A DNA stretch of 64,000 bases from the NCBI RefSeq assembly GCF_007474545.1, contig NZ_VKOG01000003.1, forward strand, positions 62,001 through 126,000, given 5' to 3'. The notes beneath the pieces were generated by a model. It searched no databases. It saw nothing but the letters and a program-made list of their open reading frames with translations, and had not been told where the DNA came from. Each line of letters begins with the position of its first letter. Position 1 is the stretch's first letter. Below, piece by piece: positions 40,373-49,533 of the stretch. The stretch comes from Chryseobacterium binzhouense (GTDB lineage: Bacteria > Bacteroidota > Bacteroidia > Flavobacteriales > Weeksellaceae). A program made the position numbers and the translations under genes.

Positions 40373-41308
40373 TTATAAATTACCCTGAATTCCTGAAATA
40401 AGCATTGCCATAATTCCTATGAAAATCCAAAGTCGTAAAATATTGAGAGTTAAAACCTTAGATTGTTTTGAAGAATTAATTATCAAATAAACACATAAAA
40501 TCATAACAAATATTCCCGTCACAAAATAATTGTACATAGAACCCGATATATCTGTTCTGGTGACAATTTTCATAGAAACTGCCATCGTGATAATAAGCAG
40601 TGATATGACCATTGTATTGGTCTTTTTTACATTAAAAAAGTTGGGAATTGTAATGTAACCAAATGTCTTATCAACACTTTTTGTCAACATATCTTTTACT
40701 ATATCAACGCATAATAGAACCAAGAACAGAAAAATTGCCATCAAAAATATTTTAATGGAAAATGTTTCGTAATACACCATCATTCCAAAGAACGGATATA
40801 AAGTGAGACTGACGAAAGTGAGATTATTAATCACTAAAATACGGCTCAACTTATGGCTGTAAAACCACATAAAAAACTGGTAAACAATAAAAAATATAAG
40901 AACACGGTGAGAAATAAAGCTTGCAACCCCGAGCGAAATAACCGTCAGTATCAAATAAAAATACAGAAAATACTTTTGCTTGATAAAACGCTGTATTCTG
41001 GTTCTGAATGGTTTAACAAGATGATCTTTTTCCAAATCATAGAATTGATTAATGATTCCTCCTGCCAGAATAGAAAGAACTGTGCAAAAAATAATCCCAT
41101 GAACTTTAAAATCAAACACAAATTTTCTGAAAGATTCTTCTTGGTTAAACAGAAAAAAAGTGGAAACATAAAGCGCAAAAGTAAGCAAGGCAGCCACAAA
41201 AAAACGTGCGCCTAAAAGAAAGCCCACGAATTGTGATAATCTGTATAGTAAAGATTTCTGGATATAATTTTTCTGTTGGAAACTCTCTTTTTCAGAAATC
41301 ATTTCCAA
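40373..41308 (-). CDS. UbiA-family prenyltransferase (geranylgeranylglycerol-phosphate type)
   Basis: 311 residues, about eight to nine membrane helices. The first prenyl-diphosphate motif is N87-x3-D91-x3-D95 (NQFYDLEKD) and the second is D202-x3-D206 with D213 (VDIVKDMLTKSVDKTFG). Relatives in Bacteroidetes are annotated as geranylgeranylglycerol-phosphate geranylgeranyltransferases, enzymes of ether-lipid synthesis; menaquinone-type or haem-type prenyl transfer is the alternative. It lies 4 nt downstream of a mevalonate kinase gene, so isoprenoid supply and use are encoded together. Confidence 0.88.
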   Translation of the reverse strand: MEMISEKESFQQKNYIQKSLLYRLSQFVGFLLGARFFVAALLTFALYVSTFFLFNQEESFRKFVFDFKVHGIIFCTVLSILAGGIINQFYDLEKDHLVKPFRTRIQRFIKQKYFLYFYLILTVISLGVASFISHRVLIFFIVYQFFMWFYSHKLSRILVINNLTFVSLTLYPFFGMMVYYETFSIKIFLMAIFLFLVLLCVDIVKDMLTKSVDKTFGYITIPNFFNVKKTNTMVISLLIITMAVSMKIVTRTDISGSMYNYFVTGIFVMILCVYLIINSSKQSKVLTLNILRLWIFIGIMAMLISGIQGNL

Positions 41309-41312
41309 GCTT

Positions 41313-42245
41313 TTAGAATCTGTAAATCACCTCCTTCTGGAAGCCATCAAGCATTTTTTCTGCTTTTTCGTAGTCTTTAGTAAACCCAAGAATATAGCCG
41401 CCACCGCCGCTTCCGCAAAGTTTAAGATAATAGGCATTGGAATCCAGACCTTTTTTCCAGATGTTGAAAATACTTTCTGGAATCATTGGACGGAAATGCT
41501 CATAAGCCCAGTGGGAAAGCTTCTTAAGATTTCTAAAAAACGGATTCATATCTTTTTTAAGGAAAGAATCAATACATGCATTATTGTACCTGATAAACTC
41601 TTCTTTCAGTGTTTTTCGGAAGCCTTCTGTCTTCATCTTTTCAAAGAAAATCTGAATCATTGGTCCCGTTTCTCCGGTAATACCGGAATCAATCAGAAAT
41701 ATGGCTCCTTTACCTTCCTCACCTTCGGGGATTGCTACTTTATCCAGATTTTCTTTATTTTCAATAAGAATAGGCAGATTCATATAGCAAATCAAAGGAT
41801 CCATTCCTGAGCTTTTCCCGTGAAAGTAACTTTCCATTTCACCAAAAACAGCTTTTATATTTTTCAGGTTTTCTTTAGAAATGGTTTCAGGATTATGTTT
41901 TGTGAAAGAATATTTTTCAAAAATTGCTGCGACCAAAGCTCCTGAACTTCCAACTCCATATCCCTGAGGAATATTGGAATCGAAGAAAAGACCTTTCGAA
42001 ATATCATTTTTAAAACGGCTGACGTCTAGCTTAAAACTTTCAGGAAGTATAAGGTTTTCTAAAAAATCTGCGTACTTCTGCAAATGATGATTAGATTTTT
42101 TTTCGAATTCTGAATCGGAATTTTGCTTTGAAAACTTTAAGGTTCCCTTATAAAAACTATACGGAACTACAAGACCTTGTGAGTCTTCTATCATTCCATA
42201 TTCTCCGAAAAGGATTATTTTAGCATAAAATAAAGGGTTCGTCAT
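41313..42245 (-). CDS. mevalonate kinase (GHMP family)
   Basis: 310 residues. The start AKIILFGEYGMI has the GHMP N-terminal motif with K9. The phosphate loop is GYGVGSSGALVAA (G97-A103 core), SSGMDP at 145-150 holds the catalytic Asp, and LCGSGGGGYILGF is the C-terminal glycine motif. The order fits mevalonate kinase rather than homoserine or galactose kinase. It phosphorylates mevalonate in isoprenoid synthesis. The UbiA gene follows after 4 nt, forming a two-gene unit. Confidence 0.9.
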   Translation of the reverse strand: MTNPLFYAKIILFGEYGMIEDSQGLVVPYSFYKGTLKFSKQNSDSEFEKKSNHHLQKYADFLENLILPESFKLDVSRFKNDISKGLFFDSNIPQGYGVGSSGALVAAIFEKYSFTKHNPETISKENLKNIKAVFGEMESYFHGKSSGMDPLICYMNLPILIENKENLDKVAIPEGEEGKGAIFLIDSGITGETGPMIQIFFEKMKTEGFRKTLKEEFIRYNNACIDSFLKKDMNPFFRNLKKLSHWAYEHFRPMIPESIFNIWKKGLDSNAYYLKLCGSGGGGYILGFTKDYEKAEKMLDGFQKEVIYRF

Positions 42246-42310
42246 TGTGTGTTAATATGTTTTTGCAAAGTTAAGATATTCTGCTGAATATTTAACAAAT
42301 TTTAAGCCAA

Positions 42311-43852
42311 CTATAAAGTATCCCTATCCTTTACTTTAGGCACATCCAAAAAACGAATTAAGATAAGTCCCACAAAGAAAAATATAGCCATCGAAAAGGC
42401 AGCAAATCGCATTCCTGATGCAGAAGGTAAAGCAACATCAATTTTAGCAAAAATTCTGATAAGCGTATCGTATTTGTCTATGAATAAAGCAAACACAAAT
42501 GTTCCTACAATAATTGCCATTTTCTCAAGAACATCGTAAAAACTGAAAAATGTAGTATTTTCCATTGAATTTTCAGGCAGCAGCTTGGAATATGTAGATC
42601 TGGACATAGCCTGTAACCCGCCCATTACCAAGCCGACAACCGCAGCAACACCGTAAAACTGATATTCTACGGTAGGATTCTCTTTATTGAGGAAAAATGC
42701 CCAGATACAGGCAACAATCCATAAGATTACGGCAATAGAAATCACGTTTTTGTTCCCGATTTTTCTTGAAAGTCTGGAAAAAATAACTGCGCCAATAATC
42801 GCTTCGATCTGAATGATTAATAAAGTTCCGATCAGCTTATCCTGAGCCAGGTTGATTTCACTTTTACCAAATAGCGTTGCCATAAGGAAAATAGTCTGCA
42901 TTCCTACACTGTAAAAGAAAAAACTTGATAAGAAAAACTTAAGATTTCTGTCTTTAAAAAGTCCTTTTCCTACTTTAAAAAGTTCTTTGAAGCTTTCTTT
43001 TGCTATATCTTTATAGAAGCTGATATTGTCTTTTAAAACCTCAAAAAAACCGCCCTGCTCTTCATGTCTTTTGAAGATGTTTTTATAATTTAAGAGTACT
43101 AAATCTTTAGGCAGCTTTTCTTTAACATCACCAAACTGAGGCAAGTGTTTGAAAGTATACTGTGAAAATCCGAACCACCATGCTCCCGTCAAAAGAAACG
43201 TAATTCTTGTAAATATAAGCTTCTGCTCTTCTCCTTTAGCCAAAACCATAATTAAAACCAGACAAAGAACAACCAAAACTACCGAACCAATATATCCGTA
43301 TACATAGCCTTTTGCAGAAAGTGCATCCTGCTTGTCTCTTGTGGCAATATCCGGAAGAAACGAATTGTAAAATACCAGACTTCCCCAAAAACCAACACTC
43401 GCAGTAATACTGAACAATAATCCTAGAAAGACATTATGCATTCCTGTAAACATCGCCAATCCCATACATGAAGTGGCTCCGAGATAGCAGAAAAACTGTA
43501 AGAAAGACTTTTTGTTCCCAATGGTGTCGGCTAATGACGATAAAAATGGAGACAGTAAAACCACAATAAGGAACGAAATCGTTAAAGAATATCCGTAAAC
43601 CGCATCCGGTTGATATTCTTTCCCCAAAATAGTAATCATATGTCTTACGGGAACATCAATCCACCTTCCGGTTTCCTGCACAAACTCTTTTTTTTCGTAA
43701 GCTGTGGTAATGATTGAATAATAAATTGGGAATATAGTTGAAGTAATAACCAGAGAATACACTGAATTTGCCCAGTCATAGACCGCCCAGGCTTTCATTA
43801 TTTTCGGATTATTCTTGATATTCTGAGTCGGTTGAATTTCAGTTTGAGACAT
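42311..43852 (-). CDS. UMF1/Atg22-like MFS transporter
   Basis: 513 residues from ATG 43852 (MSQTEIQPTQNIKNN). A longer frame to 43897 adds 15 residues that overlap the promoter. MKAWAVYDWANSVYSLVITS at about residues 19-38 is the signature opening of the Atg22/UMF1 subgroup. About twelve membrane helices and a large cytoplasmic loop between helices 6 and 7 are visible. In yeast the family exports amino acids; bacterial substrates are unknown. TATTTTTG (43880-43873 on the minus strand) is a likely promoter. Confidence 0.93.
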   Translation of the reverse strand: MSQTEIQPTQNIKNNPKIMKAWAVYDWANSVYSLVITSTIFPIYYSIITTAYEKKEFVQETGRWIDVPVRHMITILGKEYQPDAVYGYSLTISFLIVVLLSPFLSSLADTIGNKKSFLQFFCYLGATSCMGLAMFTGMHNVFLGLLFSITASVGFWGSLVFYNSFLPDIATRDKQDALSAKGYVYGYIGSVVLVVLCLVLIMVLAKGEEQKLIFTRITFLLTGAWWFGFSQYTFKHLPQFGDVKEKLPKDLVLLNYKNIFKRHEEQGGFFEVLKDNISFYKDIAKESFKELFKVGKGLFKDRNLKFFLSSFFFYSVGMQTIFLMATLFGKSEINLAQDKLIGTLLIIQIEAIIGAVIFSRLSRKIGNKNVISIAVILWIVACIWAFFLNKENPTVEYQFYGVAAVVGLVMGGLQAMSRSTYSKLLPENSMENTTFFSFYDVLEKMAIIVGTFVFALFIDKYDTLIRIFAKIDVALPSASGMRFAAFSMAIFFFVGLILIRFLDVPKVKDRDTL

Positions 43853-44156
43853 TTTCAAAACAATTAGTTTCACAAAAATAGAAAAACCGCTGAACATTCG
43901 GAGGTTTTTATTTTTTTATGATGAAATTTTATTGATTTATTAAAATAGAACACACAACGCAAAGATGATATATTATTATTTATTTTAAAGATCAGATACA
44001 AATCACTTTATTTCGCAAGACCTGAAAAATTATTTCTATTTACTCGAAGCCTTTTTTCTAAATTTAAAGCATAATATTTAAATAAAGGTTATTTAAAATA
44101 AAAAAATCCGGAAACTAAAAGTTCCCGGACTACAAAGATTTATTGAAAAACAATAA
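43853..44156. other. spacer with an orphan hairpin and the thiolase terminator
   Basis: No gene is seen. AAAAACC (43882-43888) and GGTTTTT (43903-43909) close a hairpin with an inner GAA/TTC pairing and a T-rich run on the plus side; it sits just upstream of the MFS promoter and has no gene to terminate. The thiolase terminator lies near the right end. Confidence 0.45.
44103..44132 (-). terminator. intrinsic terminator of the thiolase gene
   Basis: On the minus strand TCCGGGAAC pairs with GTTTCCGGA (one G-T pair) around a TTTTA loop, followed by TTTTTTTAT. It is 25 nt beyond the thiolase stop. Confidence 0.8.
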
Positions 44157-45335
44157 TTATAAATTTTCGATAACAATTGCAGAAGCACCACCGCCGCCGT
44201 TGCAAATTGCTGCAGCTCCATATTTACCGTTATTTTGCTTCAAAATATTGATCAAGGTAACTATAATTCTTGAACCAGAGCTTCCCAGCGGATGACCTAA
44301 AGCTACCGCTCCGCCATTTACGTTTACTTTAGCAGCATCTAATCCCAAAATCTTATTGTTTGCCAAACCAACTACAGAGAAAGCTTCGTTAAACTCAAAA
44401 AAATCAATATCTGAAATTTCCAGACCTGCTTTTTTAAGAGCAATTGGCAATGCTTTTGCCGGAGCTGTTGTAAAGTTTTCAGGTTCCTGAGCTGCATCAG
44501 CATAAGAAATAATCTTAGCCAAAGGTTTCAGTCCTAGTTCGTCCATTTTTTCTTTAGAAACCAAAATCAATGCAGATGCACCGTCATTCAACGTAGATGC
44601 ATTTGCTGCAGTAACTGTTCCTTCTTCTTTTTTGAAAACCGTAGGAAGTGTAGGCAGCCTGTCAAAATTCACAGATTTATATTCTTCATCTTCAGCAAAT
44701 ATTACAGGTTCTCCTTTTCTTTGAGGAATACTAACAGGAACAACTTCTTCTGCAAATTTACCTTCGCTCCATGCTTTTGCAGATCTTTTATAAGACTCTA
44801 TTGCAAAATTATCCTGATCTTCTCTTGAGAAACTGTAATCTGTTGCGCACTTCTCTGCGCAAACTCCCATGTGAACCTTGTTATAAACGTCTGTAAGACC
44901 GTCTAAAACCATCCCGTCCTGCATTTTTACATCACCTAATTTAGTAGCATTTCTTGCATTATAGTAATGAGGAACCATCGACATATTTTCCATTCCACCT
45001 GCAACAATTACTTCTGCATCACCTGCTTTTATTGCCTGCGCTGCCATCATTACTGCCTTCATACCGGAAGCACAAACTTTATTGATTGTAGTAGAAGGTG
45101 TTTCGCTTGAAAGTCCTGCTCCTAAAGCTACCTGACGAGCCGGAGCCTGCCCTTCACCTGCCTGCAAAACATTTCCCATATAGATTTCCTGAACGTTTTT
45201 AGGATCTAAATTTATTTTGTCTAATGCTCCCTTTACCGCTGTAGCTCCCAATTTGGTTGCAGGTACAGTAGATAAACTTCCCATAAAACTTCCCATTGGA
45301 GTTCTTACTGCGGAAACAATGAATACTTCTTTCAT
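44157..45335 (-). CDS. acetyl-CoA C-acetyltransferase (thiolase)
   Basis: 392 residues, the standard length. Nucleophile C88 is in NKVCASGMKA, H348 in ALGHPLGSSGSR, and acid/base C378 in ICNGGGGAS near the C-terminus. It condenses two acetyl-CoA or cleaves 3-ketoacyl-CoA. In an organism with a mevalonate kinase the biosynthetic role (first step of the mevalonate pathway) is attractive, though degradation is equally possible. It is preceded on the same strand by a small membrane protein gene, 15 nt away. Confidence 0.96.
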   Translation of the reverse strand: MKEVFIVSAVRTPMGSFMGSLSTVPATKLGATAVKGALDKINLDPKNVQEIYMGNVLQAGEGQAPARQVALGAGLSSETPSTTINKVCASGMKAVMMAAQAIKAGDAEVIVAGGMENMSMVPHYYNARNATKLGDVKMQDGMVLDGLTDVYNKVHMGVCAEKCATDYSFSREDQDNFAIESYKRSAKAWSEGKFAEEVVPVSIPQRKGEPVIFAEDEEYKSVNFDRLPTLPTVFKKEEGTVTAANASTLNDGASALILVSKEKMDELGLKPLAKIISYADAAQEPENFTTAPAKALPIALKKAGLEISDIDFFEFNEAFSVVGLANNKILGLDAAKVNVNGGAVALGHPLGSSGSRIIVTLINILKQNNGKYGAAAICNGGGGASAIVIENL

Positions 45336-45350
45336 GTGTATGATATTATT

Positions 45351-45749
45351 TTATTTATTTAAAATTACTTTAACTCTTTTGGATCCAAACATCAATATAA
45401 AAGCTCCTGCAAACTCAACAATCCAACCCCATTTCAGCTTTACGGTTGAAGCAAGGGTTTCTGTCCAGGATTTGAATGGAAGAAAACTGAAATAACTGAA
45501 TGCCTGATATTTGGTTGCAAAAATGGTGAATGCAAAAAGAATTATCAGCAAAACAGCACTTATCCTGACCAGTTTCTGATAGCCATTCATCATTCCAAAT
45601 AAGGCTAATGCACTTAAAATCCAGCAGATGATAGCAAGATAATGATCTACTTGCCAGTAATTCCAGTTCCCGATAATAGGAACATGAACCAACGGAAGAA
45701 AACTTCCCATGACAACTAAAACCAATCCTATAAGCTGAATATTTTTCAT
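45351..45749 (-). CDS. four-helix hypothetical membrane protein
   Basis: 132 residues from ATG 45749 (MKNIQLIGLVLVVMGSFLPL); an earlier in-frame start at 45773 would add eight residues that are not signal-like. Four hydrophobic helices alternate with short loops (first helix 4-20, last near 110-125), ending in a basic SKRVKVILNK tail. No catalytic or transport motif is visible. It precedes the thiolase gene by 15 nt, so they are probably cotranscribed; function unknown. Confidence 0.75.
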   Translation of the reverse strand: MKNIQLIGLVLVVMGSFLPLVHVPIIGNWNYWQVDHYLAIICWILSALALFGMMNGYQKLVRISAVLLIILFAFTIFATKYQAFSYFSFLPFKSWTETLASTVKLKWGWIVEFAGAFILMFGSKRVKVILNK

Positions 45750-45771
45750 AAGTACTGAAATGCCAAAATAC

Positions 45772-45803
45772 AAAAAAAAACATACTTATTACCAGTATGT
45801 TTT
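45772..45803 (-). terminator. intrinsic terminator of the 360-residue protein gene
   Basis: AAACATACT and AGTATGTTT pair around a 7-nt loop. The minus strand continues with about nine T. It lies just upstream of the small membrane protein start, about 95 nt beyond the stop at 45898. Confidence 0.75.
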
Positions 45804-45897
45804 AAAATCAATTAATTAAATATGAATTATCAGAATATACAATTTATTCTATTATAATTTAATAAATATTTAACATTAAGATGATTATGTTATAAAA

Positions 45898-46980
45898 TTA
45901 AAAATTTATATAAAGTAATTCTAAGCCTATCTGAATGCCATATTTGTTTGTGAAGCCCGCATTATTATTAAAAGCAGGTGTAAAATCTTTCTTTATAAAT
46001 AAGTTGAATGCGCCATAACCAACAGACAATTTGCCTCCAAAAAGAAAATCATTAACAGATCCGGTAATATTCTCACGATAATTAACTCTATGATCATTGA
46101 AATTATTGTATAGAATCTGGCTTTGGCTAAGGTATCTCACACCACCGTATATCCCTGCCGTAAGCCTTAGATTCCCTTTTGAGTTATCAAGCATTTTTTC
46201 TTCGTTCTCTGTTGTATATTTAGGATTAAGAACAAAAACAAAATCTACAGGAACAACAATGTAATTGTTTGCTACTCTTGAAATTCTTAAATTACCTGCT
46301 GAAAAATCTTCCAGGAAAATCTGGCGTTCGTTCTGCACGATCACTTTAGAATCAGCGAGCCTGTAAGAATCACTTCTTGCACCCAGACCAATCCTGTAAA
46401 AAACAGGAGAAGTAAGTTTGCCCAGCTGACCTGTATACCGCACCTCAAAAGATAAAGACACTGATTTTCCGAAAATTACATCTGAAGATTTAGTAAACAG
46501 ATCCAATGAAGCTGCAGATTTTGTAAGATTTGTAAAGCCCAGAGAAAAATTAACATCTGTGCCGCTCAACAATTCTTTTTTGCTTTTTTTAGGATCTCTA
46601 AAACTAAAAAGAGCATTGTTCTCTGCAAAAATTACCTCATTTAATCCATTCGCTTTTCCCATTACAGAATTCTTCACCAATTCTTTGGTTGCATCTTCCA
46701 AATGAGATTTTTGCAAATCTACTTTTTCATTAATAATTTGTTCATACTTCTGAGCTATTTCAGTTTTTTGTTGTTGTTTCTCTTCCGCAGAAAGTTTTTT
46801 CTCCTTAAAAGTTTTTTCAAGCGAATCCAGTTCAGCATTCATTTTGCCTTTTTCCGAAACAATGATACTATCAATTTTTTTAGAATATTTAATCATTTCT
46901 GAGTCTGTAAAAGGCTTTTCCTGAGAAAAACTGTAACTAAAGGCGAATAATGCCGCAATTAAAGTAATTTTCGTTTTCAT
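45898..46980 (-). CDS. outer-membrane-like protein of an ECF sigma module
   Basis: 360 residues. A signal peptide (1-19, ending SFSQ) is followed by a charged coiled-coil region (about 30-110, Lys/Glu-rich heptads) and a beta-rich C-terminal two thirds with amphipathic strands ending in an aromatic terminal strand (GIQIGLELLYINF), suggesting an outer-membrane barrel. I do not recognise a family. It lies 96 nt after the anti-sigma-like gene on the same strand, so it may be the main target or effector of the sigma system. Confidence 0.7.
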   Translation of the reverse strand: MKTKITLIAALFAFSYSFSQEKPFTDSEMIKYSKKIDSIIVSEKGKMNAELDSLEKTFKEKKLSAEEKQQQKTEIAQKYEQIINEKVDLQKSHLEDATKELVKNSVMGKANGLNEVIFAENNALFSFRDPKKSKKELLSGTDVNFSLGFTNLTKSAASLDLFTKSSDVIFGKSVSLSFEVRYTGQLGKLTSPVFYRIGLGARSDSYRLADSKVIVQNERQIFLEDFSAGNLRISRVANNYIVVPVDFVFVLNPKYTTENEEKMLDNSKGNLRLTAGIYGGVRYLSQSQILYNNFNDHRVNYRENITGSVNDFLFGGKLSVGYGAFNLFIKKDFTPAFNNNAGFTNKYGIQIGLELLYINF

Positions 46981-47076
46981 ATGTAGAGATTTTTATTGTT
47001 TTTACGTGGTTGATTTTGAAAAATATAATTCTTCCGTTCAGGTTAAATGAACAGTAAATAATGATGTGATAATAAT

Positions 47077-47751
47077 TTACTTGTGATTTAAAGAATCGCT
47101 ATAAATCGTAAAACCTAATATCTTAAGAGAATTGGGACCTTTTATCTTGCTCTTATCAATTACCCCAAATTTTCTTTGATCGCTGTAATTCTCTTCTCTG
47201 GTTTTATCAAGCTCATTTCCTAAAAGCAAATCATCTGAAGTGATGTAAACGATCTTTTTATTCTCTTTAACAGTAATTTTCGGAGTCATTTGAATTTTCT
47301 CATCATCAATAATTTTGATTTCAGAAATCTTGTCGGGTTCAGCAGCAATAATAAGATCGGGATATTTTTCATATTCTGCTTTTTTTAGATCCGATGCTAT
47401 TTTAATATTTTTTTGAGCAATTTCAGGCTTAATATTGTCATCAATATCTTTTTTCTGAATTATTTTAGGAGGAATCCAATTATTATTTTGCACAGAATTC
47501 TGCGATGTTTCTTCAGCAATGGAAATTTTAGTTTGAGGTAATGAATGATCATTAAAAAAATAAACCCAACAACCTGTTGAAATCATTATAATAACAGCTG
47601 CTGCGTATTTCAACCAATGAAAAGACTGTTTTGAATGTGACAAATCCTTTTCCTCAAGTCCGGATTCAATTTTATCCCACAAGCTTGCAGAAGGCTTTAT
47701 TTCAAGCTCTTCGTATTCAGATTTTAATTGTGTCAGTATATTTTTTTTCAT
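47077..47751 (-). CDS. anti-sigma-factor-like single-span membrane protein
   Basis: 224 residues. A cytoplasmic N-terminus (1-45) contains a short amphipathic segment SASLWDKIESGLEE typical of the region that holds sigma factors, a single membrane helix (about 47-67, YAAAVIIMISTGCWVYFF), and a polar periplasmic domain without a recognised fold. The gene start lies inside the sigma gene (35-nt overlap), a strong sign of translational coupling. Anti-sigma function is inferred from topology and context; no zinc-binding HxxxCxxC motif is present. Confidence 0.7.
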   Translation of the reverse strand: MKKNILTQLKSEYEELEIKPSASLWDKIESGLEEKDLSHSKQSFHWLKYAAAVIIMISTGCWVYFFNDHSLPQTKISIAEETSQNSVQNNNWIPPKIIQKKDIDDNIKPEIAQKNIKIASDLKKAEYEKYPDLIIAAEPDKISEIKIIDDEKIQMTPKITVKENKKIVYITSDDLLLGNELDKTREENYSDQRKFGVIDKSKIKGPNSLKILGFTIYSDSLNHK

Positions 47752-48271
47752 TTCGTTTTTCTTTTAAATAATCTGAAATCCATTTTTTTGCTTTACTGAA
47801 CTGGCTTTTGCTCGTTCCTTCAGAAATATTAAGTATTTCTGCAATTTCCTGATGTTTTTTTTCTTCGAAAACATAAAGATTGAATATCAACCGATAACCT
47901 GCGGGCATATGTGAGAAAATTTCTTCGATATTGATTTCAGTGGACACATTTTCATCTTCATCTTCCGGAAAGTCGTCTGCAATTTCAACATCTACATACA
48001 TAACATTCTTATTTTTCCTGACGAAAGTAATGGAATCATTCACAACAATTTTCCTCAGCCAAAACGGAAAACTTTTCCATTCTCTGCATTCACTAATTTT
48101 GGAAAAACACTTTAAAAATGCATTAAGCAGGATATCTTCCGCATCATGAATATTATTGGTATAAGAATTAGCTACCAAAAGCATTTTAGCCGAAAACATC
48201 TCATAAAGTTCTTTTTGAGCTTTACGATCCTGTTTTTTTGCCAGCTTAAAATTCTCTTCCAGTCCCTTCAT
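47717..48271 (-). CDS. ECF-type RNA polymerase sigma-70 factor
   Basis: 184 residues. Region 2 (about 20-90: DAEDILLNAFLKCFSKISEC and the FPFWLRKIVVNDSITFVRKN stretch) and region 4 (about 115-170: MPAGYRLIFNLYVFEEKKHQEIAEIL, then SEGTSKSQFSKAKKWI) are intact; region 3 is absent, as usual for ECF factors. It overlaps the anti-sigma-like gene by 35 nt and that is followed by an outer-membrane-like gene. The signal is unknown; cell-envelope stress is a reasonable guess from the third gene. Confidence 0.95.
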   Translation of the reverse strand: MKGLEENFKLAKKQDRKAQKELYEMFSAKMLLVANSYTNNIHDAEDILLNAFLKCFSKISECREWKSFPFWLRKIVVNDSITFVRKNKNVMYVDVEIADDFPEDEDENVSTEINIEEIFSHMPAGYRLIFNLYVFEEKKHQEIAEILNISEGTSKSQFSKAKKWISDYLKEKRNEKKYTDTIKI

Positions 48272-48323
48272 GAATCTAGTTTCTGATTATAAGACGAAAC
48301 ATTTTTGAAATAGTTGCCTAAAA

Positions 48324-48361
48324 ATAAAAAAAATTTGCACCTTATTTCTAAAGTGCAAATT
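48324..48361 (-). terminator. intrinsic terminator of the M43 protease gene
   Basis: AATTTGCAC (48332-48340) pairs with GTGCAAATT (48353-48361) with a 12-nt loop; the minus-strand side continues with a run of T. It lies just beyond the protease stop and before the sigma gene. Confidence 0.8.
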
Positions 48362-48378
48362 ATGTTTAATGTAAATAT

Positions 48379-49353
48379 TTACTGGGCAAAAGAATATCTC
48401 GGACCTCCCGGCTGAAATATTGCCAACATTCTGCTTTTCTGATCAGTAGAAAACATAAACATAGCGCGGTCGTCCACATAATCCATATAATTCATCGTCA
48501 TTTCTACAGGATTTCCTGAGCAAGAACTATAATGCGGATAAGCCGGAGCACCATAATTAGCGGTATTATGAGAAGGAGTATCACCACAGAAATCATTGCC
48601 GCAAGTAGCATCTCCCCAAATATGACGAAGATTCATCCAGTGTCCCACTTCATGCGTACCTGTCCTTCCTAAATTGTAGGGATAAGTTGCCGTCCCTGTA
48701 GTTCCGAAATATTTTGAATCTATCACAACTCCATCTGTAGCAGAAGAACCACCTGGAAACTGAGCATATCCCAATATACCATTACCAATAGTACAAACCC
48801 ACAAATTAAGTTTTGTTGTTGGAGACAAAGGATTTAATCCTCCCTGACTTGTTTTTTTCATTGCATCTCTGGTTCCCCATGATGTTTTCTTAGTAGACTT
48901 TCTTACTACCTGATCTAAAACAAAACGGATACCTACGTTAGCTTTTACTCCTGCAAACAAAGTTGGAACATCATTAAAATCCGTATTTGTAGCATTAAAA
49001 TCTTTATTGAGAACATCAATCTGCGATTGAATTTGTGCCTGTGAAATGTTTTCGGCCGCTGTTCTGTACAAAACATTTACCAAAACCGGTATTTCGATGA
49101 CACCATTTACCAATCTTGACTGAAAATTTTGCTGGATTTTCTGCTGGGTAAAGTTTTCTATATCAGAAATTCTTTTAGATAATCCGGGGTCTGTTGCCAT
49201 CTGATCTTTCAAAACATCATCTGAAGCACACTTTCTTTTAGCTGAAACACTCGCCGTTTCTACTCCCGCAGATTCAGATTCAATCTTTTCATCAGATTCA
49301 CATCCAATCAAAAACACACTTGCTATACATAGCATAAAAACTTTCTTTTTCAT
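48379..49353 (-). CDS. M43 family zinc metalloprotease lipoprotein (cytophagalysin-like)
   Basis: 324 residues. A lipobox near residue 18 (FLIGCESDE) suggests outer-membrane anchoring or secretion. The metzincin zinc motif is HEVGHWMNLRH (H234, E235, H238, H244) and the Met-turn is M287-N288-Y289-M290 in TMNYMDYVDD. The catalytic domain spans about 100-320, and four cysteines (187, 251, 256 and 278) may form disulphides. M43 enzymes of Bacteroidetes are exported peptidases. There is no type IX C-terminal domain, so it is probably cell-attached. A prodomain of about 75 residues precedes the catalytic region. Confidence 0.94.
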   Translation of the reverse strand: MKKKVFMLCIASVFLIGCESDEKIESESAGVETASVSAKRKCASDDVLKDQMATDPGLSKRISDIENFTQQKIQQNFQSRLVNGVIEIPVLVNVLYRTAAENISQAQIQSQIDVLNKDFNATNTDFNDVPTLFAGVKANVGIRFVLDQVVRKSTKKTSWGTRDAMKKTSQGGLNPLSPTTKLNLWVCTIGNGILGYAQFPGGSSATDGVVIDSKYFGTTGTATYPYNLGRTGTHEVGHWMNLRHIWGDATCGNDFCGDTPSHNTANYGAPAYPHYSSCSGNPVEMTMNYMDYVDDRAMFMFSTDQKSRMLAIFQPGGPRYSFAQ

Positions 49354-49481
49354 AATAATATCTTATAAATTAGGTTAAATAAAAATATATTTGTTAAATA
49401 AATTGCAATTCTTTTACAAATGTAATAATTAAAAATTAATCAAAAACAAGTGTGAATTAAATTTAGAATTTGTGTAAATAA

Positions 49482-49513
49482 AAAAATGCATTCTACGAAG
49501 AATGCATTTTTTC
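49482..49513 (-). terminator. intrinsic terminator of the nucleoside transporter gene
   Basis: AAAAATGCATTC (49482-49493) pairs with GAATGCATTTTT (49500-49511) with a 6-nt loop and A/T runs. It sits 20 nt beyond the transporter stop on the minus strand. Confidence 0.85.
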
Positions 49514-49533
49514 TGATTTTATATTAACAAAAA

